In this document: positions 34,660 through 46,009 of the stretch, in pieces
Position numbering within the stretch: the stretch's first letter is position 1
Layout: every line of letters begins with the position of its first letter
Assembly: GCF_900450995.1 (NCBI RefSeq)
Contig: NZ_UGHY01000002.1
Coordinates: forward strand, 1 to 64,000
Length of the DNA: 64,000 bases
From: Haemophilus parainfluenzae
Lineage (GTDB): Bacteria > Pseudomonadota > Gammaproteobacteria > Enterobacterales > Pasteurellaceae
Reading direction: 5' to 3'
The notes under the pieces: model-generated
Seen by the model: only the letters and a program-made list of their open reading frames with translations
Database searches by the model: none
What the model was told of the DNA's origin: nothing
Program-made: the position numbers and the translations under genes

Positions 34660-37266
34660 CTACTTTTTCCATTCTCCCCATTTCCCATCAATATAATCCA
34701 CAATCCATTTTGTGGCTTTACCATTCTTTTCAGATGTCACATATTGATGTTTTTCTTTACGGCTAAAGCGGATAATGGCTTCATTACCCTCAGGGTCTTT
34801 TTGTGGCGCATCCGCTAAATAACGTAATTTTTCCGGTAAACGATCACGATAAAGCGCTAATTCCGCCACTTTTGCTGGTCGTGTTTCACGTGATTTCGGG
34901 AAGTTATGTGCAGACATAAACACGCCACTTGCACCATCACGTAATACAAAATACGCATCAGATTTTTCACATTTCAGTTCAGGGAAATGAACAGGCTCTT
35001 CTTTTGGCGGTGCAACCTCACCGTTTTTCAAAATCTTACGGGTGTTATCACAGCTGGTACAGCCCATATATTTACCAAAACGACCGAGTTTTAAGTGCAT
35101 ATCTGAACCACACTTATCGCATTCTACAATCGGACCGTCATAGCCTTTAATTTTGAATTGGCCTTGTTCAACCAAATAACCATCACAATTCGGATTATTA
35201 CCACAAATATGCAATTTACGATGTGGGTCGATGATATAGCTATCCATCGCCGTGCCACATTTCGGGCAACGTTTACGATCCATTAAGGCTTTGGTCTCAG
35301 AAGCCTCATCCAATACATTGAGTAATTCTGCTTCTGGAATGAGATTAATCGTGGTTTTACAACGCTCTTTTGGTGGTAATGCATAACCCGAACAACCAAG
35401 GAATACACCAGTACTTGCTGTACGAATCGCCATTTTGCGACCACAAGTTGGGCAATCAATATCGGTGAGTACAAGGCTATTCGGCTTCATTCCACCTTCT
35501 AGTTCATCTAATTCAGCCGTAGAAAGTTGGGTAGAAAAATCTTTGAAGAATTGATTTAACTCAGCCTTCCAATTTTTCTCACCGGATGCAATTTGGTCTA
35601 GTACGTTTTCCATGTTGGCAGTGAAATCGTAGCTCATCAAATCAGTAAAAGATTGATTTAAGCGATCAATAACGATTTCGCCCATTTTCTCGGCATAGAA
35701 ACGGCGATTTTCAATGCGTACATAACCACGTTCTTGAATAGTTGAAATAATTGCCGCATAAGTCGAAGGCCGACCAATACCACGTTTCTCCAATTCTTTA
35801 ACCAAGGCAGCTTCGGTAAAACGAGCTGGCGGTTTGGTAAAGTGTTGGCTTGGCGAAACCGTTTTTAGTGCTAATGTTTCGTTCAAACTCACAGCTGGCA
35901 AAATTTGGTCTTCTGGATTTTTACCTAATTGTGGCAAGACTTTTGTCCAACCATCAAAGCGTAAAATACGGCCTTTGGCTTTCAACTCATAATCGCCAGC
36001 CATTACAGTGACGGTTGTGCTGTCATATTGTGCCGCTGGCATTTGGCAGGCTACAAATTGACGCCAGATTAAATCATACAAACGCACAGCATCTTTATCC
36101 ATGCCACTTAAATGATCCGCGAGCATTTTCACATCAGAAGGGCGAATGGCTTCGTGCGCTTCTTGTGCGTTTTCTTTACTCGAATAGAAATTCGGTTTAG
36201 CGGGCAAATAATCTTTGCCGAAATGGCTTTCGATATAAGAGCGTGCCATATTTAATGCATCTTGGCTCAAGTTGGTAGAGTCAGTACGCATATAAGTGAT
36301 GTAACCAGCTTCATATAAACGTTGTGCCAACATCATAGTTTTCTTCACTCCAAAACCTAAACGCGTGCTTGCAGTTTGTTGTAAGGTTGAAGTGATAAAT
36401 GGGGCTCTTGGTTTAGAACCTGTTGGTTTTGTTTCTAAATCTGTGACAACGTAATGTGATTTATTTAAAAAATCAACCGCACTTTGAGCTTCTTTTTCAT
36501 TTTTCGGCTCAAATTTCTTGCCTTTATATTGCACCACATCCAAACGTAAGTCTTCTTTCTTGCTCGTTTGGGTTAGCGCTTCAATTTCCCAGAACTCTTC
36601 CGGTTGGAATGCTTTGATTTCACGTTCACGCTCTACCACCAATTTCACGGCAACAGATTGCACACGTCCAGCTGATAGGCCTCGCGCTACTTTCTTCCAT
36701 AATAATGGCGATACCATAAAGCCTACTACGCGGTCTAAGAAACGACGGGTTTGCTGAGCATTAACCTGGTCCATATTAATGTTGGCAGGATGCTGGAAGG
36801 CTTTTTCAATTGCTTTCTTCGTAATCTCATTAAATACAACGCGGCTAAAACGACTATCATCGCCACCAATGACTTCACGTAAATGCCACGCGATAGCTTC
36901 CCCTTCTCTATCCAAGTCGGTTGCGAGATAAATATGATCGGATTTTTTAGCAAGGGATTTTAATTCAGCTACCACTTTCTCTTTGCCTGGTAGAATTTGG
37001 TAATTGGCTTTCCAATCATGATAAGGGTCAATTCCCATACGTTTCACTAAGGCCGCACGGTCTTTTTCTGCTTTAATTTTGTTTTTTTCTTCCGCACTTA
37101 ATCCTTTTGTGGAAACGGGTTTAGCCTTCTCGCCTGTGCTACTCCCTGCAGTAGGCAAATCACAAATATGCCCTACGCTGGATTTCACCACATACTGGCT
37201 ACCTAAATATTTATTGATGGTTTTCGCTTTGGCTGGCGACTCCACAATCACTAAAGATTTGCTCAT
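34660..37266 (-). CDS. topA: DNA topoisomerase I
   Basis: The 868-residue type IA topoisomerase relaxes negative supercoils. The TOPRIM domain starts [19 protein letters not shown] and has [11 protein letters not shown]. The active tyrosine is in [11 protein letters not shown] (Y325). Three C-terminal zinc ribbons are visible ([28 protein letters not shown]) followed by a basic end (WGEWKK). It is divergent from a LysR gene and runs straight into the LOG-family gene. Confidence 0.98.
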   Translation of the reverse strand: MSKSLVIVESPAKAKTINKYLGSQYVVKSSVGHICDLPTAGSSTGEKAKPVSTKGLSAEEKNKIKAEKDRAALVKRMGIDPYHDWKANYQILPGKEKVVAELKSLAKKSDHIYLATDLDREGEAIAWHLREVIGGDDSRFSRVVFNEITKKAIEKAFQHPANINMDQVNAQQTRRFLDRVVGFMVSPLLWKKVARGLSAGRVQSVAVKLVVEREREIKAFQPEEFWEIEALTQTSKKEDLRLDVVQYKGKKFEPKNEKEAQSAVDFLNKSHYVVTDLETKPTGSKPRAPFITSTLQQTASTRLGFGVKKTMMLAQRLYEAGYITYMRTDSTNLSQDALNMARSYIESHFGKDYLPAKPNFYSSKENAQEAHEAIRPSDVKMLADHLSGMDKDAVRLYDLIWRQFVACQMPAAQYDSTTVTVMAGDYELKAKGRILRFDGWTKVLPQLGKNPEDQILPAVSLNETLALKTVSPSQHFTKPPARFTEAALVKELEKRGIGRPSTYAAIISTIQERGYVRIENRRFYAEKMGEIVIDRLNQSFTDLMSYDFTANMENVLDQIASGEKNWKAELNQFFKDFSTQLSTAELDELEGGMKPNSLVLTDIDCPTCGRKMAIRTASTGVFLGCSGYALPPKERCKTTINLIPEAELLNVLDEASETKALMDRKRCPKCGTAMDSYIIDPHRKLHICGNNPNCDGYLVEQGQFKIKGYDGPIVECDKCGSDMHLKLGRFGKYMGCTSCDNTRKILKNGEVAPPKEEPVHFPELKCEKSDAYFVLRDGASGVFMSAHNFPKSRETRPAKVAELALYRDRLPEKLRYLADAPQKDPEGNEAIIRFSRKEKHQYVTSEKNGKATKWIVDYIDGKWGEWKK

Positions 37267-37363
37267 TTGCTTACCTAAAATATAACTAGAATTCTTTAAA
37301 ATTGGCGATATACTGCAAACTTACGCCGATAAAATCAAGCTTTTTTTCAAAAAGGATTTATAA

Positions 37364-38263
37364 ATGGATAAACTCAATGCAATTTCGGTTTTCTGTAAAG
37401 TGATCGAAACGCAAAGTTTTACACAAGCCGCAAACCAACAGAATATTTCTGTGGCGATGGCGAGTAAATTAGTTTCACAATTAGAAGAACATTTAAAAAC
37501 GCGATTATTACAACGTACAACGCGAAAAATTGTGCCAACTGAAGCCGGTATGCTTTATTACCAACGTTGCCAAGCCATTCTATTAGATTTAAGCGAGGCT
37601 GACTCTAGCATCAGTAATATGGCAACGAGCTTACAAGGTAATTTATTAATCTCTGTGCCACGTGATTTTGGCTTACTTTATATTTCACCGAACTTGCCTA
37701 AATTTATTGAGCTTCATCCTAATTTACACGTAGAAATTGAATTTGAAGACAAGCGTGTTGATCTCGTTGCGGAAGGCTATGACTTAGCATTACGTATCGG
37801 CTATATGCAAGATAGCTCACTTGTTGCGCGTAAAATTAGCAGCTCCCCTATGCATTTTGTTGCTTCGCCAAGTTATTTAGAGTCGCGAGGCACGCCGCTT
37901 ACACCTGATGATTTAGAATATCACCAAGGTTTACTTTATAAATCATCGTTAAATCAAGTGCATTGGCAATCAACAAAAGCCAATCAAATTCAACGTTATA
38001 AAATTCAATCTAAAGTAGTTTCCAATAATGGGATGGCATTGTTAGAAATGACGAAAGCGGGCTTGGGCATCAGCAATTCACCTAGTTTCTTTGTAAAAGA
38101 TGCACTTGCTTCAGGTGAATTAGTTGAAATTTTGTCTGAATATAAACAAAAACCTTTAGATATTTATGTGGTTTACCCAAATCGTCGTCATTTACCAGCT
38201 AAAGTTCGCGCATTTATTGAATTTCTAGCGAGTCTCGGTTTGAGTGAGAACAGTCAAATATAA
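37364..38263 (+). CDS. LysR-family transcription regulator
   Basis: The 299-residue protein has the N-terminal winged helix (FCKVIETQSFTQAANQQNIS, then VAMASKLVSQLEEHLKTRLL) and a periplasmic-binding-like effector domain (DFGLLYISPNLPKFIELHPN, LSEYKQKPLDIYVVYPNRRH). The sequence is most like the AaeR/CrgA-type subgroup. It is divergent from topA. The target genes are not evident from context. Confidence 0.93.
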   Translation: MDKLNAISVFCKVIETQSFTQAANQQNISVAMASKLVSQLEEHLKTRLLQRTTRKIVPTEAGMLYYQRCQAILLDLSEADSSISNMATSLQGNLLISVPRDFGLLYISPNLPKFIELHPNLHVEIEFEDKRVDLVAEGYDLALRIGYMQDSSLVARKISSSPMHFVASPSYLESRGTPLTPDDLEYHQGLLYKSSLNQVHWQSTKANQIQRYKIQSKVVSNNGMALLEMTKAGLGISNSPSFFVKDALASGELVEILSEYKQKPLDIYVVYPNRRHLPAKVRAFIEFLASLGLSENSQI

Positions 38264-38268
38264 AAAAT

Positions 38269-38290
38269 AAGGGCGGATTTAACCGCCCTT
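38269..38290. terminator. Bidirectional terminator between LysR and rnm
   Basis: The 8-bp stem AAGGGCGG with CCGCCCTT has a 6-nt loop and is flanked by A and T runs. Confidence 0.82.
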
Positions 38291-38292
38291 TA

Positions 38293-39120
38293 TTATTCAA
38301 ATAATGTCCAAATCGGTTTTACCTCTTCAGGTAAAAATAAATTTTTTCCTAATTCAATCCATCCACAAGGAAAATGAAAATCCGAGCCTAAAGAGGCGGC
38401 TAAGTCATATTCATTGGCTAAACGCGCAAGATATTGACGCTGATCTTTGGTCTGTCCGCTATCTGCGACTTCCATACCATCTCCGCCCCATTGTTTAAAA
38501 TCAACAATTAGTCGACGAATCCATTTCCCTGTCATGTTATAGCGCATAGGATGAGCAATGACGGCAACGCCACATGCCGCATGAATCGTATCAATCGCTG
38601 TTGGAATATCTATCCATTCAGCTTTGACAAAACACGATTTGCCACCGCCTAGATAACGCTTAAAGGCTTGCCCATCATTTGAAACCTTGCCGATTTGTAC
38701 CAAATAACGCGCATAATGCGCACGAGTTACTTCCCCATTGGCTAACGCTTTTGCGCCTTCATAGGCATTGGGGACGCCTGCTTTTTCTAATTTATGGCCA
38801 ATTTCGACCGCTCTTTTTTCTCTCAGTGATTTTTGTTCGGCTAAAAGTGCGGTCATTTTAGGATGTGTTTTATCAAAATTTAATCCAACAATATGGATGC
38901 CACGACCTTCCCAATTCGTTGAAATTTCCACGCCATTAATTAGCTCAATACCTAATTTATCTGCTTCAATTTTAGCTTCATCAATACCCATCACGGTGTC
39001 GTGATCACATAAAGCAAGCACATTGACGCCTTGCTCATGAGCTCGTTGCAGAAGCTCTGTAGGCGTTAAAACACCATCTGAAGCCGTACTATGGCAATGT
39101 AAATCATATTTTTTTGTCAT
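38293..39120 (-). CDS. rnm: RNase AM (PHP-domain 5'-3' exoribonuclease / phosphatase)
   Basis: The 275-residue PHP-family protein (E. coli YciV/TrpH) has metal ligands visible in YDLHCHSTASDGVLTP, ALCDHDTV, GVEIST and SLGSDFHFPC. Family members remove 5' nucleotides from rRNA ends and hydrolyse 3',5'-bisphosphonucleotides. Its ATG immediately precedes the pyrD 3' end on the same strand, so the two are co-transcribed. Confidence 0.9.
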   Translation of the reverse strand: MTKKYDLHCHSTASDGVLTPTELLQRAHEQGVNVLALCDHDTVMGIDEAKIEADKLGIELINGVEISTNWEGRGIHIVGLNFDKTHPKMTALLAEQKSLREKRAVEIGHKLEKAGVPNAYEGAKALANGEVTRAHYARYLVQIGKVSNDGQAFKRYLGGGKSCFVKAEWIDIPTAIDTIHAACGVAVIAHPMRYNMTGKWIRRLIVDFKQWGGDGMEVADSGQTKDQRQYLARLANEYDLAASLGSDFHFPCGWIELGKNLFLPEEVKPIWTLFE

Positions 39121-40139
39121 TTATTTAATCGCTTTCACTAATTCTTTAACTAAGCTTGGGCCGTGATAAATCAAACCAGAATAAACTTGTAACAACTCTG
39201 CACCTGCTTCAATCTTCTCTTGTGCATTTTGTACACCATCAATACCACCACTACCAATAATCGGAATTTGTCCTTTCAGCTCTTGATGCAATCTTCGAAT
39301 AATTTCTGTACTTTTTTGCTGTAACGGTTTTCCACTTAAGCCACCTTGTTGTTCCGCATTTTTCAAACCTGTGACGTTGTCGCGTGAAATGGTGGTATTA
39401 GCCGCAATTACTCCATCCATTTGATGACGAAGTAATGTATCTGCAATTTGAACGAGCTCGGACTCGGATAAATCAGGTGCTATTTTTACTGCAATCGGCA
39501 CATATTTATTGTATTGCTCAGCTAATACTTTTTGACGCTGTTTTACACTTTGCAGTAAATCATCAAAGTAATCACCATACTGCAATTGGCGCAAATCCGG
39601 TGTATTCGGTGACGAAATATTTACCGTAATATAATCCGCATAGTTATAGGCTTTGTTTAGGCAAAATAGGTAATCATCTTTCCCCTTTTCAAGCGGCGTG
39701 ATTTTATTTTTACCAATATTAATCCAATTACGCCATCAAATTTTGCCTTTTTAACATTCTCGACCACATAATCAATGCCATAATTATTGAATCCATTACG
39801 GTTAATAATCCCTTCCGCTTCAACTAAACGGAATTGACGAGGTTTCGCATTCCCCTCTTGCGCTAAAGGCGTAACCGTACCGACTTCAATAAAACCAAAT
39901 CCCATCGCACCAAATCCATCAATCGCTTCGGCATTTTTATCTGCTCCCGCCGCTAACCCAATAGGATTTTTAAACGTAATGCCCATTACTTGCTTAGGCG
40001 TACCTTGTGGACAAGCCAAAAGTTGATTCAATAAAAATTGAAAAGGTGATTTACCCGCTAAATGCAATGATTTAATCACTAAATCATGGGCGGTTTCAGG
40101 ATCAAGGGAAAAGATGGCTTTACGGATCAAAGAATACAT
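39121..40139 (-). pseudogene. pyrD: Dihydroorotate dehydrogenase (class 2), frameshifted
   Basis: This is the membrane-associated quinone-dependent enzyme of pyrimidine synthesis. The first part reads [36 protein letters not shown] and [20 protein letters not shown]. The second begins [20 protein letters not shown] and ends with [20 protein letters not shown]. One base is missing near 39727 (probably GGG read as GG); restoring it gives [20 protein letters not shown] and a normal 339-residue enzyme. As read, the cell would lack this step and need pyrimidines. Sequencing error is the main alternative. Confidence 0.9.
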
Positions 40140-40175
40140 ACTCGTTTATCTCTCAGGATAGTTCACTGTAAATGG

Positions 40176-40205
40176 AAAGTGCGGTCAAAATTAACCGCAC
40201 TTTTT
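40176..40205. terminator. Uptake-sequence-pair terminator after pepN
   Basis: AAAGTGCGGT and ACCGCACTTT pair over 10 bp with an 8-nt loop. It serves pepN on the minus strand and lies just upstream of pyrD. Confidence 0.75.
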
Positions 40206-40208
40206 ATT

Positions 40209-42818
40209 TTATTGCAAGGCTTTTTCAATCTTCTCAAATAAATCTTTTGAGAGATCTTCAACTGCACTTAAACGTTCTAAGGCTCGTTTCATTAGTGTTT
40301 GACGTTGTGCATCAAAACGTGAGAAACGAATTAATGGCTCAATTAAACGCGCAGCTACTTGTGGATTGCTTTCATTTAAACGAATTAAGACATCCGTTAA
40401 GAAGCGATAGCCAGAACCACTAATATGATGGAAAGCTTTTAAGTTGTGATTTGCAAAGCTACCCACTAATGAACGTAAACGGTTTGGATTGTTGAAGTTA
40501 AAACTTGGGTGATCCATTAACACTTGTACAATTTCCAATACGTTTTCATCTGGGCGAGTTGCTTGTAAAGCAAACCATTTATCCATGACTAAACCATCAT
40601 GTTGCCATTTTTGTTCAAAATCGGTCAACAAGGTATCACGACAAGGTAACGCAGCTTTGGTCGCCATATTTAATGCCGCTAAAGTATCCGTCATATTATT
40701 GGCATTATTGTAATGTTTTTGCACTACATTATTGCCTAAATTGGTGTAAGCCAAATAACTTAAACAAAGATTACGCATTGCTCGTAAAGCAATATCTTCT
40801 TGAGTCACTTGATAATTTTCAAGACGAATATGTGTATAAATACGTAGCAAATCTTCTTTCAAGTATTCTGCGATTTGTACCAACATAAATTCTCTTGCAG
40901 CAGAAATGCCATCTGGATCAATTGTTTTGAAGTTTTCAGCAAACTCAATGTCTTTTGGCAAGGTCAGGATTAATGTGGCTAATTCGATATCCTGTTCGTA
41001 ATTTTCCAATACATGGGCAAGTGCGGTCAAAATATCAGGCGAAATGTCAAAAGCTTCACCTTGTTGGAAATGCGCCACATTACGACGTAATTCTTGAGTA
41101 AACAGCATTTGTGCCGCATCCCAACGAGCAAATTGGTTATCAGCGAATTTAAGTAAACCTAATAACTGCTCTGTGGTGTAATCATAATCGAGCTTCACCG
41201 GTGCAGAGAAATCACATAATAACGCAGGAGTTGGGCGACCATAAATACCATGGAATTCAAACACTTGGTCTTTTTCTGTTACATTTAACACATCGCTTAA
41301 CAACTCACCGTTATGCTGTAACATTTGTTTCGTGCCTTTGGCATCATAAAGCGCAATTTTTAATGGAATATGTAAATTTACTTTTTCCATTTGATCCGCA
41401 GTTGGCGGCGTAGATTGCGAAACGGTTAAACGATAAGTATGGGTTTGTTCATCATAGGCATCGCTAATCAATAATTCTGGTGTACCTGATTGGCTATACC
41501 AACGACGGAATTGTGCTAAATCAACGTCATTTGCACGTTCCATTGCAGAAACAAAATCTTCACAGGTTGCCGCTTTACCATCGTTTTCAGCAATATAGAG
41601 TTGCATCCCTTTTTGGAAACCTTGTTCACCTAATAAGGTGTGCAACATACGAATCACCTCTGCCCCTTTTTCATATACAGTCACGGTATAGAAGTTATTC
41701 ATTTCAATGACTTTTTCAGGGCGAATTGGGTGTGACATTGGGCTTGCATCTTCGGCAAATTGCACCGTACGTAAGAATTTCACGTTATTAATACGATTGA
41801 CTGCTCGAGAACCGGTGTCTGATGAAAATTCTTGATCACGGAAAACCGTTAAACCTTCCTTCAAACTTAATTGGAACCAATCACGGCAAGTTACACGGTT
41901 TCCCGTCCAATTATGGAAATATTCATGTGCAATCACGCTCTCAATGGCGAGATAATCATCATCGGTTGCTGTTTGTGGGTTTGCCAACACAAATTTAGAG
42001 TTAAAAATATTCAACCCTTTATTTTCCATGGCGCCCATATTGAAGAAGTCCACAGCAACAATCATGTAAATATCTAAGTCATATTCTAAATTGAAACGGT
42101 CTTCATCCCATTTCATGGCTTTTTTCAGACTTTCCATTGCCCAAGAGGCACGATCAAGATTTCCACGGTCAACATAAAGCTCTAAGGCTACTTCACGACC
42201 ACTTTTTGTCGTAAAGGTATCTTGTAATAAATCAAAATCGCCCGCCACTAAAGCGAATAAATAGCTTGGTTTCGGGAATGGGTCATTCCACTCAACCCAA
42301 TGACGACCATCCTCCAATTCACCACTTGCAATACGGTTACCATTAGAAAGTAAGTAAGGATATTTAGTCTTATCTGCGGTAATTTTGGTTGTATAGCGCG
42401 CCAATACATCAGGGCGATCAAGCATATAAGTGATTTGACGGAAACCTTCTGCTTCACATTGTGTACAAATACCCTCACCAGATTGATAAAGCCCTTGTAA
42501 AGAGGTGTTTTGTGCAGGCTCTAGATTCGTCACAATTTCAAGTTCAAAATTGACCGCACTTTGATTACTTAAATCTAACGTTAAACTTTCATGGTCTTGA
42601 TGATAATGTTTGAAATCTTCGCCATTGAATTTAATGGAAGCAAATTGGAAGCCATGACCATCTAATCGTAGATGGGTTGCTTCATCATTTAAACGTTGGA
42701 AGGTTGTCTTTGCTGTAACAACGGTATGGCTAGGATCCAATTGAAAATCAAGGAAAATATCCGTAACTGTAAAATCAGGTTGTTTGTAATCTTTTCTATA
42801 TTTCGCTTTAGCTAACAT
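40209..42818 (-). CDS. pepN: Aminopeptidase N (M1 metallopeptidase)
   Basis: The 869-residue zinc enzyme trims N-terminal residues from peptides in the cytoplasm. The exopeptidase motif GAMENKGLNIF and the zinc site HEYFHNWTGNR with its distal E (LKEGLTVFRDQEF) are present. The long helical C-terminal domain ends FEKIEKALQ. Length matches E. coli PepN (870). Divergent from purE. Confidence 0.98.
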   Translation of the reverse strand: MLAKAKYRKDYKQPDFTVTDIFLDFQLDPSHTVVTAKTTFQRLNDEATHLRLDGHGFQFASIKFNGEDFKHYHQDHESLTLDLSNQSAVNFELEIVTNLEPAQNTSLQGLYQSGEGICTQCEAEGFRQITYMLDRPDVLARYTTKITADKTKYPYLLSNGNRIASGELEDGRHWVEWNDPFPKPSYLFALVAGDFDLLQDTFTTKSGREVALELYVDRGNLDRASWAMESLKKAMKWDEDRFNLEYDLDIYMIVAVDFFNMGAMENKGLNIFNSKFVLANPQTATDDDYLAIESVIAHEYFHNWTGNRVTCRDWFQLSLKEGLTVFRDQEFSSDTGSRAVNRINNVKFLRTVQFAEDASPMSHPIRPEKVIEMNNFYTVTVYEKGAEVIRMLHTLLGEQGFQKGMQLYIAENDGKAATCEDFVSAMERANDVDLAQFRRWYSQSGTPELLISDAYDEQTHTYRLTVSQSTPPTADQMEKVNLHIPLKIALYDAKGTKQMLQHNGELLSDVLNVTEKDQVFEFHGIYGRPTPALLCDFSAPVKLDYDYTTEQLLGLLKFADNQFARWDAAQMLFTQELRRNVAHFQQGEAFDISPDILTALAHVLENYEQDIELATLILTLPKDIEFAENFKTIDPDGISAAREFMLVQIAEYLKEDLLRIYTHIRLENYQVTQEDIALRAMRNLCLSYLAYTNLGNNVVQKHYNNANNMTDTLAALNMATKAALPCRDTLLTDFEQKWQHDGLVMDKWFALQATRPDENVLEIVQVLMDHPSFNFNNPNRLRSLVGSFANHNLKAFHHISGSGYRFLTDVLIRLNESNPQVAARLIEPLIRFSRFDAQRQTLMKRALERLSAVEDLSKDLFEKIEKALQ

Positions 42819-42904
42819 AATCGGCTCTATTTCTAAGAAAAAAACTCGTATTAGGATAAGATTTTATGACAAAACTTGCAATGGAATTTTCAGTTTTTAC
42901 CACA

Positions 42905-42920
42905 TAGCAAACGTTTGCTT
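42905..42920 (+). promoter_or_regulatory. PurR operator of purEK
   Basis: The perfect palindrome AGCAAACGTTTGCT at 42906-42919 matches the PurR consensus ACGCAAACGTTTGCGT at all core positions. It lies about 60 bases before the purE ATG. Confidence 0.88.
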
Positions 42921-42979
42921 AAAAGTAGGTAAATATGCTATTCTACGCATCGTTTTTTATCAGATAAATTTTTAAAAAT

Positions 42980-43474
42980 ATGTCAAATACCGCACAAATT
43001 GCTATTGTGATGGGCTCAAAAAGCGATTGGGCAACCATGCAAGAAGCCACTCAAATTTTAGATGAACTCAATGTGGCATATCATGTTGAAGTCGTTTCCG
43101 CACATCGTACCCCCGACAAGCTGTTTGAATTTGCCGAAAATGCACAAAAAAATGGTTACAAAGTAATTATTGCAGGTGCTGGTGGCGCTGCTCATTTACC
43201 CGGTATGATTGCGGCTAAAACGCTTGTGCCCGTATTAGGCGTCCCTGTTAAAAGCTCTATGTTAAGCGGTGTTGATAGTCTCTATTCTATCGTGCAAATG
43301 CCGAAAGGCATTCCTGTCGGTACGTTAGCGATTGGCCCTGCTGGTGCTGCTAATGCAGGATTACTCGCCGCACAAATTCTTGCAGGTTGGGATAATGCGT
43401 TATTCGCTCGCCTACAAGTATTCCGCGAAAATCAAACTAATATGGTATTGGATAATCCTGATCCACGTACATAA
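42980..43474 (+). CDS. purE: N5-carboxyaminoimidazole ribonucleotide mutase
   Basis: The 164-residue enzyme of purine synthesis converts N5-CAIR to CAIR. The GSKSDWATM motif and [12 protein letters not shown], then [14 protein letters not shown] are family signatures. It is the first gene of purEK under a PurR box. A hairpin made of two uptake sequences lies before purK. Confidence 0.97.
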   Translation: MSNTAQIAIVMGSKSDWATMQEATQILDELNVAYHVEVVSAHRTPDKLFEFAENAQKNGYKVIIAGAGGAAHLPGMIAAKTLVPVLGVPVKSSMLSGVDSLYSIVQMPKGIPVGTLAIGPAGAANAGLLAAQILAGWDNALFARLQVFRENQTNMVLDNPDPRT

Positions 43475-43490
43475 AACACTTTTAAATTTG

Positions 43491-43520
43491 ACCGCACTTT
43501 TTAAAGTGCGGTTGTTTTTT
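43491..43520 (+). terminator. Hairpin between purE and purK
   Basis: ACCGCACTTT and AAAGTGCGGT form a 10-bp stem (short loop), then TGTTTTTTT. It may reduce purK relative to purE, or be read through. Confidence 0.6.
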
Positions 43521-43544
43521 TAGCTAGATTTGATGAGAAATTTT

Positions 43545-44633
43545 ATGCAAAACTCTACCCTATATCCTACTGTTTATGTGCTTGGTAATGGTCAACTCGG
43601 CAGAATGTTACGTTATGCAGGCGCCCCCTTAGATATTCACGTTCAACCGCTTGAGTTCAATGCGCCCGTATTTGATTTACCTAAAGATGCCATCATCACC
43701 GCAGAAATTGAACGTTGGGAAAAAACACCTTTAACCGAATTATTAGGTCATCATAAGAATTTCGTTAATCAGAATGTTTTTGGCTTATTGGCTGATCGCT
43801 TTACTCAAAAATCTTTACTGGATGAACTCAATCTCTCTACCTCGCCATGGTGTTTATTAGAAGATAAAACGCAATGGTCTGAAGTATTTAAAAATGTGGG
43901 CGAAAAAGTTGTGGTAAAACGTCGCACCGGTGGTTATGACGGTCGCGGCCAATGGATTATCACTGAAAATAATCAACGTGATATTACGGACGATTTATTC
44001 GGTGAAGTCATCGCGGAAAAATTTATTCCTTTTGATTATGAAGTGTCTATTGTAGGCGCAAGATTTAAAAATGGTGAAAAACGTTTCTATCCTGTGACGC
44101 ATAATCTGCAGCAAAATGGCATTTTACGTTACAGTGTGACAGATGTTTCATTCCCTCAACAACAAAGCCAACAAATTCAGGCTGAATCTATGCTCGGAAA
44201 AATTATGGATAAGCTTGAATATGTGGGTGTAATGGCAATGGAATGTTTTGTGGCGGGGGATAAATTATTAATTAATGAACTCGCTCCTCGAGTACATAAC
44301 AGTGGCCATTGGACACAATTAGGCTGTGCGATTAGTCAATTTGAATTGCATCTACGAGCTTTACTAGATTTACCCACTCCATCATTACAACCCATTGCAC
44401 CGAGTGTCATGGTCAATTTAATTGGTACAGAACATAATCCACAATGGTTGAACACGCCTTTCGCCCAATTACATTGGTATGGTAAGGAAGTTCGTCCAGG
44501 TAGAAAATTAGGTCATATCAATATTATGCATCCTGATAAAACGATCATTATTCAACAGCTTGAAAAACTTCGTCACGAACTCCCTGAAGACTATCAATCT
44601 GGTTTAAATTGGGCTATTGAGAAATTAAAATAA
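43545..44633 (+). CDS. purK: N5-carboxyaminoimidazole ribonucleotide synthase
   Basis: The 362-residue ATP-grasp enzyme makes N5-CAIR from AIR, bicarbonate and ATP. It shows VYVLGNGQLGRMLRYAGAPL, then VVKRRTGGYDGRGQWII and ELAPRVHNSGHWTQ. ATG 43545 (MQNSTLYPT) is chosen; an in-frame ATG at 43533 is possible. It is followed by a strong terminator. Confidence 0.95.
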   Translation: MQNSTLYPTVYVLGNGQLGRMLRYAGAPLDIHVQPLEFNAPVFDLPKDAIITAEIERWEKTPLTELLGHHKNFVNQNVFGLLADRFTQKSLLDELNLSTSPWCLLEDKTQWSEVFKNVGEKVVVKRRTGGYDGRGQWIITENNQRDITDDLFGEVIAEKFIPFDYEVSIVGARFKNGEKRFYPVTHNLQQNGILRYSVTDVSFPQQQSQQIQAESMLGKIMDKLEYVGVMAMECFVAGDKLLINELAPRVHNSGHWTQLGCAISQFELHLRALLDLPTPSLQPIAPSVMVNLIGTEHNPQWLNTPFAQLHWYGKEVRPGRKLGHINIMHPDKTIIIQQLEKLRHELPEDYQSGLNWAIEKLK

Positions 44634-44643
44634 TCGAAAAAAA

Positions 44644-44697
44644 CAACCGCACTTTTTTGATGAATATCTAAAAACATCAAAGTGCGGTTGATTTTTA
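44644..44697. terminator. Uptake-sequence-pair terminator after purK
   Basis: CAACCGCACTTT and AAAGTGCGGTTG form a 12-bp stem, with an inner GATG/CATC pairing, then ATTTTTATC. Confidence 0.85.
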
Positions 44698-44773
44698 TCA
44701 GGTTCTTCTTGATAAAATCTATCGGCTGAAGTATAAAATTGCTTATCTCACAACACATACATAAGGAAAAGCT

Positions 44774-45964
44774 ATGTTTGAACATATCAAAGCGGCTCCG
44801 GCCGATCCTATCTTAGGCTTAGGCGAAGCATTCAAATCTGAAACCCGTGAAAATAAAATCAATTTAGGTATTGGCGTTTATAAAGATGCACAAGGTACAA
44901 CACCGATTATGCGTGCAGTGAAAGAAGCAGAGAAACGCTTATTTGATAACGAAAAAACGAAAAACTATCTGACTATCGATGGTATTGCCGATTACAACGA
45001 ACGCACAAAAGAGCTTCTTTTCGGTAAAGATTCAGAAGTCATTAAAGCAAACCGCGCAAGAACTGCGCAAAGCTTAGGTGGCACAGGTGCATTACGCATT
45101 GCGGCAGAATTCATTAAACGCCAAACCAAAGCTCAAAATGTGTGGATTAGTACGCCAACATGGCCAAACCACAATGCCATTTTCAATGCGGTGGGCATGA
45201 CGATTCGTGAATATCGTTATTATGATGCTGAACGCAAAGCCCTTGACTGGGAACATTTACTTGAAGATTTAAGCCAAGCAAGCGAAGGCGATGTCGTGCT
45301 TTTACACGGTTGCTGCCACAACCCAACTGGTATTGACCCAACTCCTGAACAATGGCAAGAATTAGCTGCGCTTTCAGCAAAAAATGGCTGGCTACCACTC
45401 TTTGACTTTGCTTATCAAGGTTTAGCAAATGGCTTAGACCAAGATGCTTACGGTTTACGTGCATTTGCGGCAAATCATAAAGAATTATTAGTCGCGAGTT
45501 CATTCTCTAAAAACTTTGGTTTATACAATGAGCGTGTAGGTGCCTTTACCCTTGTGGCTGAAAATGCAGAAATTGCTTCAACTGCATTAACACAAGTGAA
45601 GTCAATTATTCGTACACTCTACTCTAACCCAGCATCTCACGGTGGAGCGACCGTAGCGACCGTATTAAATGATGCACAACTTCGTCAAGAATGGGAAAAT
45701 GAATTAACTGAAATGCGTGAACGCATCAAAAAAATGCGTCATTTATTCGTTCAGTTATTAAAAGAATATGGTGCAAAACAAGATTTCAGCTTTATTATGG
45801 AACAAAATGGTATGTTCTCTTTCAGTGGCTTATCACCTGAACAAGTGGATCGTTTAAAAGAAGAATTTGCCATTTACGCTGTTCGTTCTGGTCGTATCAA
45901 TGTGGCAGGTATCACTGAAGACAATATTCGTTATTTGTGTGAAAGTATTGTGAAAGTGCTGTAA
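44774..45964 (+). CDS. aspC: Aspartate/aromatic aminotransferase
   Basis: The 396-residue class I PLP aminotransferase has the PLP lysine in [27 protein letters not shown] and the substrate-binding arginine in [13 protein letters not shown]. It transfers amino groups between aspartate (or aromatic amino acids) and 2-oxoglutarate. AAGGA is well placed before ATG 44774. It stands alone between two uptake-sequence terminators. Aspartate and tyrosine specificity cannot be separated by eye. Confidence 0.93.
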   Translation: MFEHIKAAPADPILGLGEAFKSETRENKINLGIGVYKDAQGTTPIMRAVKEAEKRLFDNEKTKNYLTIDGIADYNERTKELLFGKDSEVIKANRARTAQSLGGTGALRIAAEFIKRQTKAQNVWISTPTWPNHNAIFNAVGMTIREYRYYDAERKALDWEHLLEDLSQASEGDVVLLHGCCHNPTGIDPTPEQWQELAALSAKNGWLPLFDFAYQGLANGLDQDAYGLRAFAANHKELLVASSFSKNFGLYNERVGAFTLVAENAEIASTALTQVKSIIRTLYSNPASHGGATVATVLNDAQLRQEWENELTEMRERIKKMRHLFVQLLKEYGAKQDFSFIMEQNGMFSFSGLSPEQVDRLKEEFAIYAVRSGRINVAGITEDNIRYLCESIVKVL

Positions 45965-45977
45965 TTCATAAAAAGCA

Positions 45978-46005
45978 AAAGTGCGGTTAAGTTTAACCGC
46001 ACTTT
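45978..46005. terminator. Bidirectional terminator between aspC and moaE
   Basis: AAAGTGCGGTTAA and TTAACCGCACTTT form a 13-bp perfect palindromic stem between convergent genes. Confidence 0.85.
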
Positions 46006-46009
46006 GTCA

